64,000 nt of DNA from JAHFUA01 sp963808725 (GCA_963808725.1 CAWEGO010000001.1:930001-994000), one strand, 5' to 3'; numbered from the stretch's first letter, positions 44,209-55,000 are shown. Notes: generated from the sequence alone by a model not told the origin. Translations and numbers: made by a program.

Positions 44209-44337
44209 GGCGCCTCCTGACAACAAATGGCAGCGATCGAGTGCTTCATTCTACACGCCCGCGCATCATGGGTATGGCAACCGCGGATACCGAGGCCACA
44301 ATGGGAAGCCTTTTCGGCGAGTTCCGCGAGGCTCGGG

Positions 44338-44366
44338 TTGACCACGTTGCGGAAGGGCAATAGAAT
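44338..44366 (+). promoter_or_regulatory. Promoter of tRNA-Gln
   Basis: TTGACC and TAGAAT are separated by 17 bases, 47 bases upstream of the tRNA. This fits a constitutive sigma70 promoter. Confidence 0.7.
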
Positions 44367-44413
44367 CAAAGCGACGGCGGCCCGCGCCTGCGCGGCCGTT
44401 TGCGCCGTTGCGC

Positions 44414-44487
44414 TGCCCCCTCGTTCAATGGTAGGACAGCTGACTCTGGATCAGCATATCGGGGTTCGAATCCCTGGGGGGCAGCCA
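44414..44487 (+). tRNA. tRNA-Gln (anticodon CTG), integration site
   Basis: 74 bases with encoded CCA. Acceptor TGCCCCC pairs with GGGGGCA. The anticodon arm is GCTGA-CTCTGGA-TCAGC and the T arm contains GGTTCGAATCC. The tyrosine integrase gene begins 164 bases downstream, so the tRNA 3' end is the probable attL of an island. No second copy of its 3' end was seen to the right. Confidence 0.95.
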
Positions 44488-44489
44488 AG

Positions 44490-44610
44490 ATGTCAGCAAG
44501 CCAATCCTTTCATAACCGCGAAAATACCAGACATTTCTTGACGGTCAGCTGACATTGAGAGACACTGGTAGACAATCAGCGACAGCCTATTGCTGACATG
44601 ATGCTGACAT
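44490..44610. repeat. Cluster of GCTGACAT sites, candidate integrase arm sites
   Basis: The octamer GCTGACAT occurs at 44548-44555, 44592-44599 and 44603-44610, and in inverse form at 44491-44498. All four lie between the tRNA 3' end and the integrase gene, as expected for arm-type binding sites of integrase or excisionase. Confidence 0.55.
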
Positions 44611-44650
44611 GACATAAGGAGTCCGGTCCGGCCGGCTGTATAGGCCGGAT

Positions 44651-45910
44651 GTGGCCGTCCGAGCCAGTGGCCACGAACCAGCGGCAAAAAGGCGGAAACA
44701 GAGGTCTACCGTGTGTCCGCTGAATGCAAAATTGCTCGCCAAGCTGAGGCGACAGCCACCGAAATCGGGCCGCACACTTACCTACGACATGCAGGTACCA
44801 GGAGCCGGGGAACGAACCCCCGGCTTTGGCGTTTATGTGACCGCCGCTGGGGTGGTCTCCTTTTTCTTGGACTATCGCACCGTCCACGGTAGGCAACGGC
44901 GGCACACTATTGGCCGGTGGGAGCAGGGCGGGATGACCGTGGCCCAAGCACGGCAGGAGGCCAGCCAATTGCGCATGGAGATCGGCAAGGGACTGGACCC
45001 GGTAGCGTCGAAGGAGCAGACTCGCACTGCTCCGACAGTGGCCGAGCTGGCAGATAAGTACCTGAAGGGCGCGGAGAGGCACAAGCGCCCCTCCAGCCTG
45101 CGGAACGACAGGCAGATGATGGACAACATTATCCTGCCGGAGTTGGGGAAGCGGCAGGTCGCGGCGGTGACGAAGCGCGACCTCGAATCCCTGCATGATG
45201 CCTTCCACGACCGCCCGTTTCGCGGCAACCGCGTGTTGGCCCTGTTGTCCAACATGTTCGCGCACGCCGTGGAGTGGGGGTGGCGCACCGACAATCCAAC
45301 CAGAGGGATCAAGCGACACCAAGAGGAGAAGCGGGAGCGGTGGCTTAGCGGTGATGAACTGCAGCGGGTGCTGGTGGCACTGGATGAATACCCCGACCAG
45401 TTGGCGGCCGATGCCATCCGCCTGCTGATGTTCACGGGGGCAAGGGAAGGGGAAGTGCTGCGGGCCACGTGGGACCAGTTCGACCTGGAGCGCGGGATTT
45501 GGACGATGCCTTCGCACCATACCAAGCAGAAGCGCACCGAGCACATCCCCCTGAACCGTGCGGCCGTGGCGGTACTCAAGCGCATGTCTGAGTCTAAGCG
45601 TAGCCTGTACCTGTTTCCGGGAGAGAACGGGGATGGACCGAGAGTCACGCTGCGCCGGCCGTGGGTTCAGGTGTTGAAGCGGGCGGGCCTGGTGAACGTG
45701 GAAGAGATCCAGGGCAAGCGCCGGCGGGTGGTCAAACGGTACCGGCCGGCAGTCAGGCTCCATGACTTGCGGCACACCTTCGCCAGTCACCTCGTGTCGG
45801 CGGGCGAATCGCTCCAGATCGTGGGCAAGCTGCTCGGTCACACACTGGCATCCACGACACAGCGGTACGCCCACGTGGGTAGTGTCCTAATTTGCCGTTC
45901 TCACTATTGA
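44651..45910 (+). CDS. Tyrosine-type site-specific integrase, altered C-terminus
   Basis: 419 residues. N-terminal phage-integrase DUF4102-like region with FGVYVTAAGVVSFFLDYR, a SAM-like core-binding domain (about 125-215), and the catalytic domain: arginine in FTGAREGEVL (about 262), HDLRHTF (about 370), GHTLAS (about 394) and the tyrosine in QRYAHV (about 405). Only ten residues follow the tyrosine, because a 55-base hairpin insertion changes the frame. The original frame (AHVADRAFRHVL) can be seen after the insert. Start is GTG at 44651. Activity may persist since all catalytic residues precede the change. Confidence 0.9.
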   Translation: MAVRASGHEPAAKRRKQRSTVCPLNAKLLAKLRRQPPKSGRTLTYDMQVPGAGERTPGFGVYVTAAGVVSFFLDYRTVHGRQRRHTIGRWEQGGMTVAQARQEASQLRMEIGKGLDPVASKEQTRTAPTVAELADKYLKGAERHKRPSSLRNDRQMMDNIILPELGKRQVAAVTKRDLESLHDAFHDRPFRGNRVLALLSNMFAHAVEWGWRTDNPTRGIKRHQEEKRERWLSGDELQRVLVALDEYPDQLAADAIRLLMFTGAREGEVLRATWDQFDLERGIWTMPSHHTKQKRTEHIPLNRAAVAVLKRMSESKRSLYLFPGENGDGPRVTLRRPWVQVLKRAGLVNVEEIQGKRRRVVKRYRPAVRLHDLRHTFASHLVSAGESLQIVGKLLGHTLASTTQRYAHVGSVLICRSHY

Positions 45911-45932
45911 ATTAGGACACTACCCCCACGTG
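45870..45932. mobile_element. Mini inverted-repeat insertion with 8-9 bp duplication
   Basis: A 15-bp perfect inverted repeat (GGGTAGTGTCCTAAT at 45877-45891 and its inverse at 45911-45925) with a 19-base loop is flanked by a direct repeat CCCACGTG (45870-45877 and 45925-45932; the next base is also G in both). It looks like a MITE or the remnant of an IS with GTAGTGTCC ends. It sits in the last codons of the integrase. Confidence 0.75.
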
Positions 45933-46067
45933 GCTGACCGCGCATTTCGCCACGTTTTGTGCAATAGTACTGTCCCGCCATTTCCTGCATGGTGTGTAAG
46001 TTCCGCCGCGAAGTTGCGATGGAATTGGTTGGCCACCGGGGCCTAGAAGCTCTCCGGACATATACGC

Positions 46068-46130
46068 ACATTTCGTGCGGAGCGCGACCGCATCGACCAA
46101 GCTATTTTGGCACTTGAAGCCGTTAACTAG
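46068..46130 (+). pseudogene. 3' fragment of an Arg-rich small protein gene
   Basis: Short frame ending FRAERDRIDQAILALEAVN and a stop. The stretch AERDRIDxAI is shared with the decayed gene at 57742, down to identical DNA for 18 bases (GAGCGCGACCGCATCGAC). It has no start region. It is a gene remnant within the island. Confidence 0.55.
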
Positions 46131-46157
46131 ACTGGCTCTTCCAGGAACGTTCCGCCC

Positions 46158-47024
46158 TCACACGTTCAGAACCGGAATCGGCACCGCGCAAATGATTCCG
46201 TAGCCGTGGGTCCGCAGGTGACCGCCATAAGGGTAGCACCCGGTGACCAGCAAATCCGCCTTCGTCTGCTCCGCAGCTTGGCTCAGCACCTTGGGCACGT
46301 TACCACTACCGATGAATACATTTGCCTTGATGCCCGTGTCTTGCTGGAGCTTGGCCATTTACTGGGAAGCGTTGCTGACGAGCGCCTCTTTCCACCTTTG
46401 ATCGACGTAGCTGCCGCCGGGCCCCCACAACTCCACCCCGGCAGTGACGTTAGCGAGCGTAAGACGAGCACCAAATTCGGCGGTCATTTGGGCGGCCCAC
46501 GACACAGTTATGTCACAACGGGGGCCGAACTCGACCGCGCACAGGACGTTGCGGATGGCAAACTTCTGCACTGGCGATTCTTGCACGTGCGCACCGGTCC
46601 AAACTGGGCACTCGGTCTCGTGTAACACTTTTGCTGTCACAGAGCCCAGAAGAAACTGGTAGAACGTGAAGCTATGTGACGACATCATGATCAGGTCGGC
46701 TTTTTCCTTCTGAGCCATCTGCACAATTGCCACGGCCGCGTCGCCTTTAACCAACCTGCGCTGAATGGTAAGGCCATCAAGCTCCGACCCGAGAGAGTGG
46801 TCCTGCTGTTTCTGGGCCTGTCTAATGATCGCCGCGAGCAAGTCCCAGCTAGCCAGCTCGCGGCTGTCCTCCGGCACACCGGCGGCATGGCTCCGCGCGG
46901 TCACGACGTGCAGCATCACGATCGCAGAATGGAAATGGCGCGCCAATGTCGCTGCCTGATGAATCACATCCAGTGAAGCAACCGGGAAATCAACCGGCAA
47001 AAGAATTTTCTTAATATTCAGCAT
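46158..47024 (-). pseudogene. Tandem universal stress protein gene with internal stop
   Basis: A two-domain UspA-like protein. Domain 1 (residues 1-~145) begins NIKKILLPVDFPVASL and has LIMMSSHSF near its end. Domain 2 begins about residue 152 (FAIRNVLCAVEFGPRC). The frame is cut by TAA at 46359-46361 after NASQ, and the same frame continues directly with MAKLQQDTGIKANVFIG and ends with the family's GHLRTHGYGIICAVPIPVLNV-like tail. One base change would restore a 288-residue protein. The second part may be translated from the ATG next to the stop, but more likely this is a pseudogene. Confidence 0.8.
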
Positions 47025-47399
47025 CGCGCAAAAGCCCTTGAATCAAAATATCCCTCACCCTCTTCCTTAGTCGGAGTTTCGATTTCTGACTCTCGCACAT
47101 CGTATGCTCCTCCTGCCTTGGACACAGCCAATCTACCATCCAGATGGCCGGAAACGATCCTCCAGCATCAGCTCCATCCTCCAGCCTCATGGCAGGGCGG
47201 CAAAGGACCAACAAGCCGATCAGAACAATGGGCGACGAAGCTAGGATGATCCATTCTCGCATACAGGATGTTTGGCATGATCAGGGTCTCCAAACAGGAG
47301 GCAACATGGGCGGAAAACCAACGCGTAAAACGAGCCGCAGAAGAGAACTGGCACGAAGATACCGCCCGCCGACGAACGAAGCGCCAGGAGTCCATTTTA
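47025..47399. other. Intergenic region, possible tiny ORF only
   Basis: 375 bases between the stress gene and the efflux operon end. A 36-codon frame at 47306-47416 (+) has an excellent AGGAGG site and a basic product (MGGKPTRKTSRRREL), but overlaps the efflux gene stop. A - strand frame at 47011-47262 has one hydrophobic segment. Neither is supported by more than this. Confidence 0.35.
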
Positions 47400-48920
47400 T
47401 TATGGCGCTTGGGTGACCAGTTGCGCCGGCGATGGGATCTGCGAGGCGTCCCAACCCCCGCCCAGCGCCTCGATCAACCCGGCGCTGGCCGTCATCTGCT
47501 GAATGCGAAGAGTTACCGCTGTTTCCTGGTTGGAGAGCAATGAAGTTTGCGCGGTAATCACGTTCAGGTAAGGATCGATTCCTAATTTGTAGCGATCCGT
47601 GGCCAGCGCGAGGTTTCTTTCCGCCGATTTGACCGCCGCGTCCTGATATTGAATCTCCACAGACAGGATCCGCAGCGACGCGAGGTTGTCTTCCACCTGT
47701 TGAAAAGCGGTTAAGACCGCCTGGCGATAGTTGGCCACTGTGGCGTCGTACTGTGCCCTGAATTGCATGACCGTAGCCCGGCGCAGCCCCGCGTCAAAGA
47801 GGGTTTCCGCGGCCGCCGGGCCGATGGAGAAAAAGCGGCTCGGCCAGGTGAACCAATTCCCAATCGAGGTGCTTTCGAGTCCTGCCGCTGCGCTTAATGT
47901 AACCGTCGGAAAGTAGGCCGCTCGCGCGATGCCAATCTGCGCGTTGGCCTGAGCCACCAGGCGCTCGGCGGCGGCGATATCGGGACGCCGCTCCAGAAGC
48001 GCGGAAGGCACGCCGAAGGGAATCGCCGGCGGGCTTGAGTTGAGAGGTTCAACCGGAATGGAGAACGTCGACGCCGGCTGGCCGGTCAGCATGGCGATGG
48101 CATGCTCAAATTGCGCCCGTTGGATGCCAAGAGCGGCATCCTGCGCCTGCGTGGCTTCCAGTTGAGTCTCGGCTTGCGCGACGGCTTCCTCCGAGTCGAT
48201 GCCTGTGTCGTACAGAGCCTTCGTCAGATCGAGGGTCTGTTGAAAAGCGATCACCGTCGCATCCAATAACTGCTTAAGCGCGTCTTGCCCGCGAAGTTGA
48301 AAGTAATCCATAGCAACTTCGGCCTGGACTGTGAGGCGTGTGTTCTCAAGATCCGCCGCGCTGGCCTGTGCTCCGTAGGCCGCCGATCTCACAGTATTCC
48401 GGATACGGCCGAACAGGTCCGGCTGCCAGGTGGCATCAAAGGGGAGCGTGTAGTCAGTAAAGGTACCCGTCGACGAAGATTGGGAAGAGGAACCTTCAGT
48501 TCGGCCGGCGGATACTGTGGCCGACGGCCGTTGCACAGTAATGGCCGGGTTAGCCGTCACCGTAGGGAAAAGCTGCGATCGAGCTTCCTTGACCAGGGCG
48601 CGCGCAGCCAGAAAGCTTGCCGCAGCGGCTGCGATGTTCTGGTTGGAAACATTGACCTTCTCTTCCAACGCATTCAACTGAGGATCGTTGAAAATCTCCC
48701 ACCATTTGCCGCGAAGCGTATCATCCTTCGGCTGCGCCACCTTCCAGCCTTCTGTATTTTTGAAATCAGCGGGGGTAAGTTCTTTGTATGCCGCAGGAGT
48801 TTCCGCGGATGGTCTGTGGTACTTGGGGCCGACCACGCACCCTGCCAGAAGGCAAAGGGTCACGGCAAGGCAGATTGTGACTCCTGGGCGGAAAATAGTC
48901 ATGGTCAAAATGCGTTCCAT
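47400..48920 (-). CDS. Outer-membrane efflux lipoprotein (NodT/OprM type)
   Basis: 506 residues. The signal peptide ends in the lipobox LLAGC (Cys about 28). Two outer-membrane-efflux repeats follow, with long helices and the motif PSALLERRPDIAAAERLVAQANAQIGIARAAYFP, cited by its ends as PSALLERRPDI and ARAAYFP. It forms the TolC-like exit duct for the RND pumps encoded upstream. It begins 12 bases after the stop of the second pump. Confidence 0.93.
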   Translation of the reverse strand: MERILTMTIFRPGVTICLAVTLCLLAGCVVGPKYHRPSAETPAAYKELTPADFKNTEGWKVAQPKDDTLRGKWWEIFNDPQLNALEEKVNVSNQNIAAAAASFLAARALVKEARSQLFPTVTANPAITVQRPSATVSAGRTEGSSSQSSSTGTFTDYTLPFDATWQPDLFGRIRNTVRSAAYGAQASAADLENTRLTVQAEVAMDYFQLRGQDALKQLLDATVIAFQQTLDLTKALYDTGIDSEEAVAQAETQLEATQAQDAALGIQRAQFEHAIAMLTGQPASTFSIPVEPLNSSPPAIPFGVPSALLERRPDIAAAERLVAQANAQIGIARAAYFPTVTLSAAAGLESTSIGNWFTWPSRFFSIGPAAAETLFDAGLRRATVMQFRAQYDATVANYRQAVLTAFQQVEDNLASLRILSVEIQYQDAAVKSAERNLALATDRYKLGIDPYLNVITAQTSLLSNQETAVTLRIQQMTASAGLIEALGGGWDASQIPSPAQLVTQAP

Positions 48921-48931
48921 AACGACTCGAA

Positions 48932-51900
48932 TTAATCGGCAGTGCTGGGGGCGGGCCCAGGCTGAATGATGTCGTGCTGTCTTCCCTGCATGCGCAGCCG
49001 CAGCCGGTCGAGCGTCAAATATACGACCGGCGTTGTGTAGAGCGTGAGCATCTGGCTCACGATCAGCCCGCCCACAATCGTGATGCCCAGAGGCCGGCGG
49101 AGCTCAGACCCTGTGCCACTCTCCAGCGCCAGCGGCAGAGCACCAAACAGAGCGGCCATCGTCGTCATCAGGATCGGACGAAAGCGCAGCATGCAGGCTT
49201 CAAAAATCGCATCGGCGGTGCTTTTCCCCTCCTGACGTTCCGCCAAAAGAGCGAAATCGATCATCATGATGGCATTCTTTTTCACGATTCCGATCAACAG
49301 CACGATGCCGATGATGGAGATGATATTCAAATCCTGTTTGAAGAGCATCAACGCCAGCATTGCGCCTACGCTCGCCGACGGCAAAGTCGAGATGATCGTC
49401 AGCGGATGCACCAGGCTTTCATACAAAATACCGAGAACGATGTAAACCGCCAGCAGCGCCGTCAGAATCAGCACGGGCTCGGTGCTGAGGGACTGCTGGT
49501 ACGCCAGCAGTGTGCCGGCAAAAAAGCCTTGAATCGTGGACGGTGTGCCCAGCCGCTGTTGCATCTGGCTGATGCGCAAAGTGGCATCGCTCAAAGACAC
49601 ATTCGGCGCCAGGTTAAATGACACAGTAACCGAGGGAAATAAGCCCGTATGGTTGATGGCGAGCGGGGTGGTGTTGGTTTGGCCCTTGGCCACCGTGAGC
49701 AGCGGAATATCGCCGCTGCTGGACGTATGCAGGTACACGTCTTTCAATCCTTCCGGGCTTTGCCAATACTGAGGAGCGACTTCCAAAACCACGTAATACT
49801 GATTTAGCTGGGTATAGATGATGGACACTTCCGATTGGCCGAAGGCGCTGTATAAGGTTGAGTCCAGTGACTGTACGGTAAGGCCGAGTTTTGCCGCAGT
49901 GACGCGGTCATAGGTCATCAACTCCTCAAGCCCGCCATTCTGCTGGTCTGAATTCACGTCCTGCAGGCCGGGCAGGCGCTTCATCTCACTCAGCAGAACA
50001 GGGCCCCACTTAAAAAGGTCCTGTACGTTGTCGGATTGGAGAGTGTACTGATACAGCGCATTACTGGAGCGGCCGCCGATGCGCAGATCTTGTGAGGCTT
50101 GGAGGAACGCGGAGGCCACCGGCAGACGGTTCAATTGGGGGCGCAGGCGGTTGATGATCTGAACGGCACTGACCTTACGTTCCGCGAGCGGCTTGAGAGC
50201 AATGTAGATGGAGCCGGTATTGGTCGCGCTGTTGCCGCCGGTAAACGCAATTACGTTCGCCACCGCAGGGTCATTCTTGATCACGCCGACGATCTGCTGA
50301 ATGGAATCGTTCATCGCTGAGAAGGACGAATCCTGCGGCCCTTGTACTCCGCCGGAGATCGCTCCCGTGTCCTGCTGCGGAAAAAAGCCCTTCGGTATCT
50401 TCATCACCAGCACGGCATTGAGCGCAATGGTGAGGAAGAGCACGATCAGCGTGAGGACCGGATGGTCCAGCACCCAATGCAGGCTGCGCCGATACAGCGA
50501 CAGCACCCAGTCAAAGAACTTTTCGCTGGCCAGGTAGATGCGTCCGTGCTTTTCCGCGCGCACGTTCCTCAGCAGGTAGGCGCACATCGTCGGGGTCGTG
50601 GTCAGCGAGACGATCATGGAGACGAGGATGGCCGTCGAGAGGGTGACGGCGAACTCGCGGAAAAGACGGCCAACGATTCCGCCCATCATCAGAAGAGGGA
50701 TAAAAACGGCGATGAGCGAAATGCTGATGGAGAAGACGGTAAAGCCGATTTCCTCCGCGCCCTTCAGCGCTGCCGCAAAGGGCTTCATGCCGCCTTCCAG
50801 ATGGCGCGCGATATTCTCCATCACCACGATGGCATCATCCACCACAAATCCGGTGGAAATGGTCAGGGCCATCAGCGAAAGATTGTCGAGGCTGTATCCG
50901 AGGAGATACATCACGGCGAAGGTGCCGATGAGCGAGACCGGCACCGCGATAGCGGGAATGAGCGTGGCGCGGAGATTGCGCAGGAAGAGAAACACCACGA
51001 CGATAACCAGGCCGATGGAAACCACCAGCGTCCTCTCCACGTCGCTGACCGAGGCGCGGATCGTCGTGGTGCGATCCAGAACGATGGTGGTATCGATGCC
51101 CAGCGGAATGGTTGCCTGGATAAACGGAAGTTGCGCGCGTATGCGGTCGACCGTATCAATGATGTTGGCGCCGGGTTGGCGGAAGATGATGACCGTAACC
51201 GCGCGCTTGCCATTCAAATACCCGGCAGCACGGATGTTCTGTACGGAGTCTGTCACCTGAGCGACGTCGGACAGATGGACGGCAGCGCCATTGTGATACC
51301 CAACGACCAGCGGCTTGTAGTCCTCGGCCTGCGAGATCTGATCGTTGGCAAGAATATCTGCGGTCACGATTCCGTCGGTGATCTGGCCTTTGGCCAGGTC
51401 GGCGTTCTGCAGGCTCAGCACGGATTGCAAATTCGCAAGGGAAAGCCCGTAGCTAGCCAATTGCGTGGGGTTCGCGTCCACCCGTACGGATGGCAACGCG
51501 CCGCCTCCGGGATTGACCTGCCCCACGCCCTGAATTTGCGACAACTTCTGCTGGATCACGGTGGAAGCTACGTCATACAGCTTGGACGGACCGTACTTGT
51601 CTGATGTAAGGCCGAGGATCATGATCGGCGAATCTGCGGGATTGACCTTGCGATAGGTCGGATTTGCCGGCAGGTTGGCGGGCAGATAGCTCCGCGCCGC
51701 ATTGATGGCGGCCTCCACATCACGCGCGGCGCCATCAATGTCGCGGCTAAGGTCGAACTGAATCGTGATCGATGTGCTGCCCAGCGTGCTGGAGGAGGTC
51801 ATCTCCGTAACCCCCGCAATATGGCCGAACTGCCGCTCCAGGGGAGTAGCGACGGAAGAAGCCATGATTTCGGCGCTGGCTCCTGGCAAGCCTGCGCTGA

Positions 51901-52039
51901 CTGAAATGGTGGGAAAGTCAACCTGCGGCAAGGGCGACACCGGCAGCACCTTAAACGCAATCGCCCCGGCAATTGCAATCGCCGCCGTGAGCAGTGTTGT
52001 AGCCACGGCCCGGTGAATGAAGGGTGCGGAAACGTTCAT
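48932..52039 (-). CDS. RND efflux pump (MdtC-like)
   Basis: 1035 residues, 12-helix RND transporter. Family segments include GLPGASAEIMASSVATPLE, the helix-4 relay aspartates in ISTGFVVDDAIVVMENIARH, FFPQQDTG, and a C-terminal GIVKKNAIMMIDFAL. It resembles MdtC of the MdtABC multidrug system, whose two pump subunits form heterotrimers. The start overlaps the stop of the partner pump by 4 bases. Confidence 0.92.
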   Translation of the reverse strand: MNVSAPFIHRAVATTLLTAAIAIAGAIAFKVLPVSPLPQVDFPTISVSAGLPGASAEIMASSVATPLERQFGHIAGVTEMTSSSTLGSTSITIQFDLSRDIDGAARDVEAAINAARSYLPANLPANPTYRKVNPADSPIMILGLTSDKYGPSKLYDVASTVIQQKLSQIQGVGQVNPGGGALPSVRVDANPTQLASYGLSLANLQSVLSLQNADLAKGQITDGIVTADILANDQISQAEDYKPLVVGYHNGAAVHLSDVAQVTDSVQNIRAAGYLNGKRAVTVIIFRQPGANIIDTVDRIRAQLPFIQATIPLGIDTTIVLDRTTTIRASVSDVERTLVVSIGLVIVVVFLFLRNLRATLIPAIAVPVSLIGTFAVMYLLGYSLDNLSLMALTISTGFVVDDAIVVMENIARHLEGGMKPFAAALKGAEEIGFTVFSISISLIAVFIPLLMMGGIVGRLFREFAVTLSTAILVSMIVSLTTTPTMCAYLLRNVRAEKHGRIYLASEKFFDWVLSLYRRSLHWVLDHPVLTLIVLFLTIALNAVLVMKIPKGFFPQQDTGAISGGVQGPQDSSFSAMNDSIQQIVGVIKNDPAVANVIAFTGGNSATNTGSIYIALKPLAERKVSAVQIINRLRPQLNRLPVASAFLQASQDLRIGGRSSNALYQYTLQSDNVQDLFKWGPVLLSEMKRLPGLQDVNSDQQNGGLEELMTYDRVTAAKLGLTVQSLDSTLYSAFGQSEVSIIYTQLNQYYVVLEVAPQYWQSPEGLKDVYLHTSSSGDIPLLTVAKGQTNTTPLAINHTGLFPSVTVSFNLAPNVSLSDATLRISQMQQRLGTPSTIQGFFAGTLLAYQQSLSTEPVLILTALLAVYIVLGILYESLVHPLTIISTLPSASVGAMLALMLFKQDLNIISIIGIVLLIGIVKKNAIMMIDFALLAERQEGKSTADAIFEACMLRFRPILMTTMAALFGALPLALESGTGSELRRPLGITIVGGLIVSQMLTLYTTPVVYLTLDRLRLRMQGRQHDIIQPGPAPSTAD

Positions 52040-55000
52040 GCCTGCCCTGCTGGTTCCGGCTCGCTTCCGGTTTCCGCCGGTTTCGTTCTGTGCGCAAAGC
52101 GATGTCCCAGATTGTCAAAAAAGATGTAGATGACGGGCGTGGTGTAAAGCGTGAGCACCTGACTCAGCAGCAGTCCGCCTACCATGGCAATGCCCAGCGG
52201 CCGGCGCAACTCGGAACCGAAACCCGTTCCGAGCGCCAGCGGCAGCCCAGCCAACAGCGCGGCCATGGTGGTCATCATAATGGGGCGGAAGCGGAGCAGA
52301 CAGGCCTCGTAAATGGCGTCCGTCGCGTTCTTTCCGTGCTTCCGCTCGCCCTCCAGCGCGAAGTCGACCATCATGATGCCATTCTTTTTCACGATACCGA
52401 TCAGCAGGACAATGCCGATGATCGCCACCACGCTTAAATCCTGGCGAAAGATAAGCAACGCGAGAAAGGCGCCAACTCCCGCGGACGGCAGCGTCGACAG
52501 AATCGTAATCGGATGAATAAAGCTTTCATACAAAACACCAAGCACGATGTACACCGTGACCAGCGCGGCCAGGATGAGCAGCGGCTCATTGGCCAGCGAA
52601 TTCGTGAATGATGCCGCGGTGCCTTGAAAACCGGCTTGCAGGCTGGGAGGCATGTGCATGTCTTTCTGCACTTTGTCGACCGCCGTAATGGCCTCGCCCA
52701 GCGCGGCATTCGGCGCCAGATTGAACGACACGGTGATCGCCGGAAATTGGCCCTGGTGGGTAATGGAAAGCGCCTCTGTCGTCTTCTCGAAGTGGGAGAA
52801 TGCGCTCAGCGGCACGGCATTGCTCATGGCCGAACTGGTGGCGCCGGCGGAGTTTGCTCCCGTGCTCGAAGTCGAGGTGGCGCTCGGCGAAAGCGCGTTC
52901 GGAGGAGGAGCAAGGGTATTTGCCGAGGGCGTGTAGAGGGCGGAGGTGGTTAGCGCATTGGACCCCGCGGACGACGATCCGGAGGACGCGAACGAAGAAG
53001 CGGCTCCGGTACCGGTTGCGCCGGAAGACGCATTGGACTGGATGTAGAGACGGTCCAGCTTGTTCGGATCCTTTTGAAATTGCGGTTCACTCTCCAGCAC
53101 AACATGGTACTGATTCACCTGGGTGTACATGGTGTTAATCTGCCGCTGACCAAAGGCGTCATACAGTGTGTTATCGACGGTCGCCGGCGCGATGCCAAGC
53201 CGTGAAGCGGTGACCCGGTCAATCACCAGAAACACGGCCAGCCCTCCCATTTGTTGGTCGCTGGCGACATCCTCCAGTTCCGGCAACTGCTTCAGCCCGC
53301 CGATGAAGCGATTGGTCCAGTCATTCAATTCATTCGCATCGGGGTCTTCGAGCGTGTACTGGTATTGCGTGCGGCTCACCCGATCGTCCACAGTAATGTT
53401 CTGCACTGGCTGCATAAACAACTCGATTCCCTGCACTTGGTCGAGTTTGGACTTGAGGCGGCGGATTACGTCGGAAGCACTCATCTTGCGCTGGCCGAGC
53501 GGCTTTAGATTGATTGACATTCTGCCGCTATTCGTCGTTGTATTGGTTCCATCTGCGCCGACAAACGACGACAGGCTTTCCACCGCCGCGTCACTCAGAA
53601 CCACCTTGGCAAGTTCCTGCTGCTTCTCTGCCATCGCCTTAGACCCAATCGTCTGCGGCGCCTGCGATATGCCCTGGATAACGCCCGTGTCCTGCACCGG
53701 GAAAAATCCTTTGGGGATGATGATGTAAAGGAAAACGGTAAGCAGCAGCGTGGCCACCGCGACCAACAGCGTGATCGTCTGGTATCGAAGAACAAACTTC
53801 AGCGTACGGCCATAGAACGCGATCATCCGCTCGAAGGCGCGCTCTGAGGCTTGATAGATGCGTCCCTGCTGCTCCTTTGGCTGGCGCCGCAAGATGCGCG
53901 CGCTCATCATGGGCGTGAGCGTAAGGGAGACCACTGCCGAGACGACGATGGTAACGGCGAGTGTCACGGCGAACTCGCGGAACAGGCGCCCCACCACGTC
54001 CCCCATGAACAACAGCGGAATCAGTACGGCAATGAGCGACACGGTCAACGAGAGGATGGTGAAGCCAATTTGCTCCGCACCCTTGAGCGCTGCTGCCATG
54101 GGCGCGTCGCCCGCTTCGATGTAGCGCGCGATGTTTTCGATCATCACGATGGCATCGTCCACAACGAAACCGGTGGAGATGGTCAGCGCCATCAGCGATA
54201 AGTTATCCAGGCTGTAACCAAGCATGTACATCGCCGCGAAGGTACCGATCAGTGAGAGCGGCACGGCCACGCTGGGGATGATGGTGGCATAAAGACTCCG
54301 CAAGAAGAGGAAGATGACCAGCACGACGAGTGCAACCGTCAACATCAATTCAAACTTAACATCAGAAACCGATGCTTCGATGGCGGTTGTAAGATCGGTG
54401 AGCGTGGTCACCTGAATGCCCGTGGGCAGGTTGGCCTCAAGCTGCGGCATGAGTTGCTTGATGCTCTTGACCACGCTGATGGTGTTGGCCCCGGGTTGGC
54501 GTTGTACATTCAGGATGACCGCAGGGGTCTGATTCATCCACGCCGCCTGATTATTGTTCTCTACGCCATTGACGATTCCTGCTACGTCGGTCAGCATCAC
54601 CGGCGCACCGTTGCGGTACGCAACTACAACCTTCCGATAGTCGTCGCTGGTGACCAGCTGATCGTTGGCGTCGATTTGGTAATCCTGGCGCGGTCCATCG
54701 AAGTTCCCTTTGGCGGCGTTCACACTGGCCTGCGTCACCGCCGTGCGCAGGTCCTCCAGGTTGATACCATAGGATGACAGAGCCGTGGGGTTGGCCTGAA
54801 TGCGGACTGCGGGCTTTTGGCCGCCGCTGATGGTTACAAGGCCGACCCCGTTGAGCTGCGAAATCTTGGGCGCAAGGCGCGTGTCCACAAGGTCTTCGAC
54901 CTGGGAAAGCGGCATGGAACTTGAGGTGATGGCCAGGGTAAGCACGGGGGCATCGGCTGGATTCGTCTTACTGTAGATCGGCGGGGCGGGCAGAATGGAT

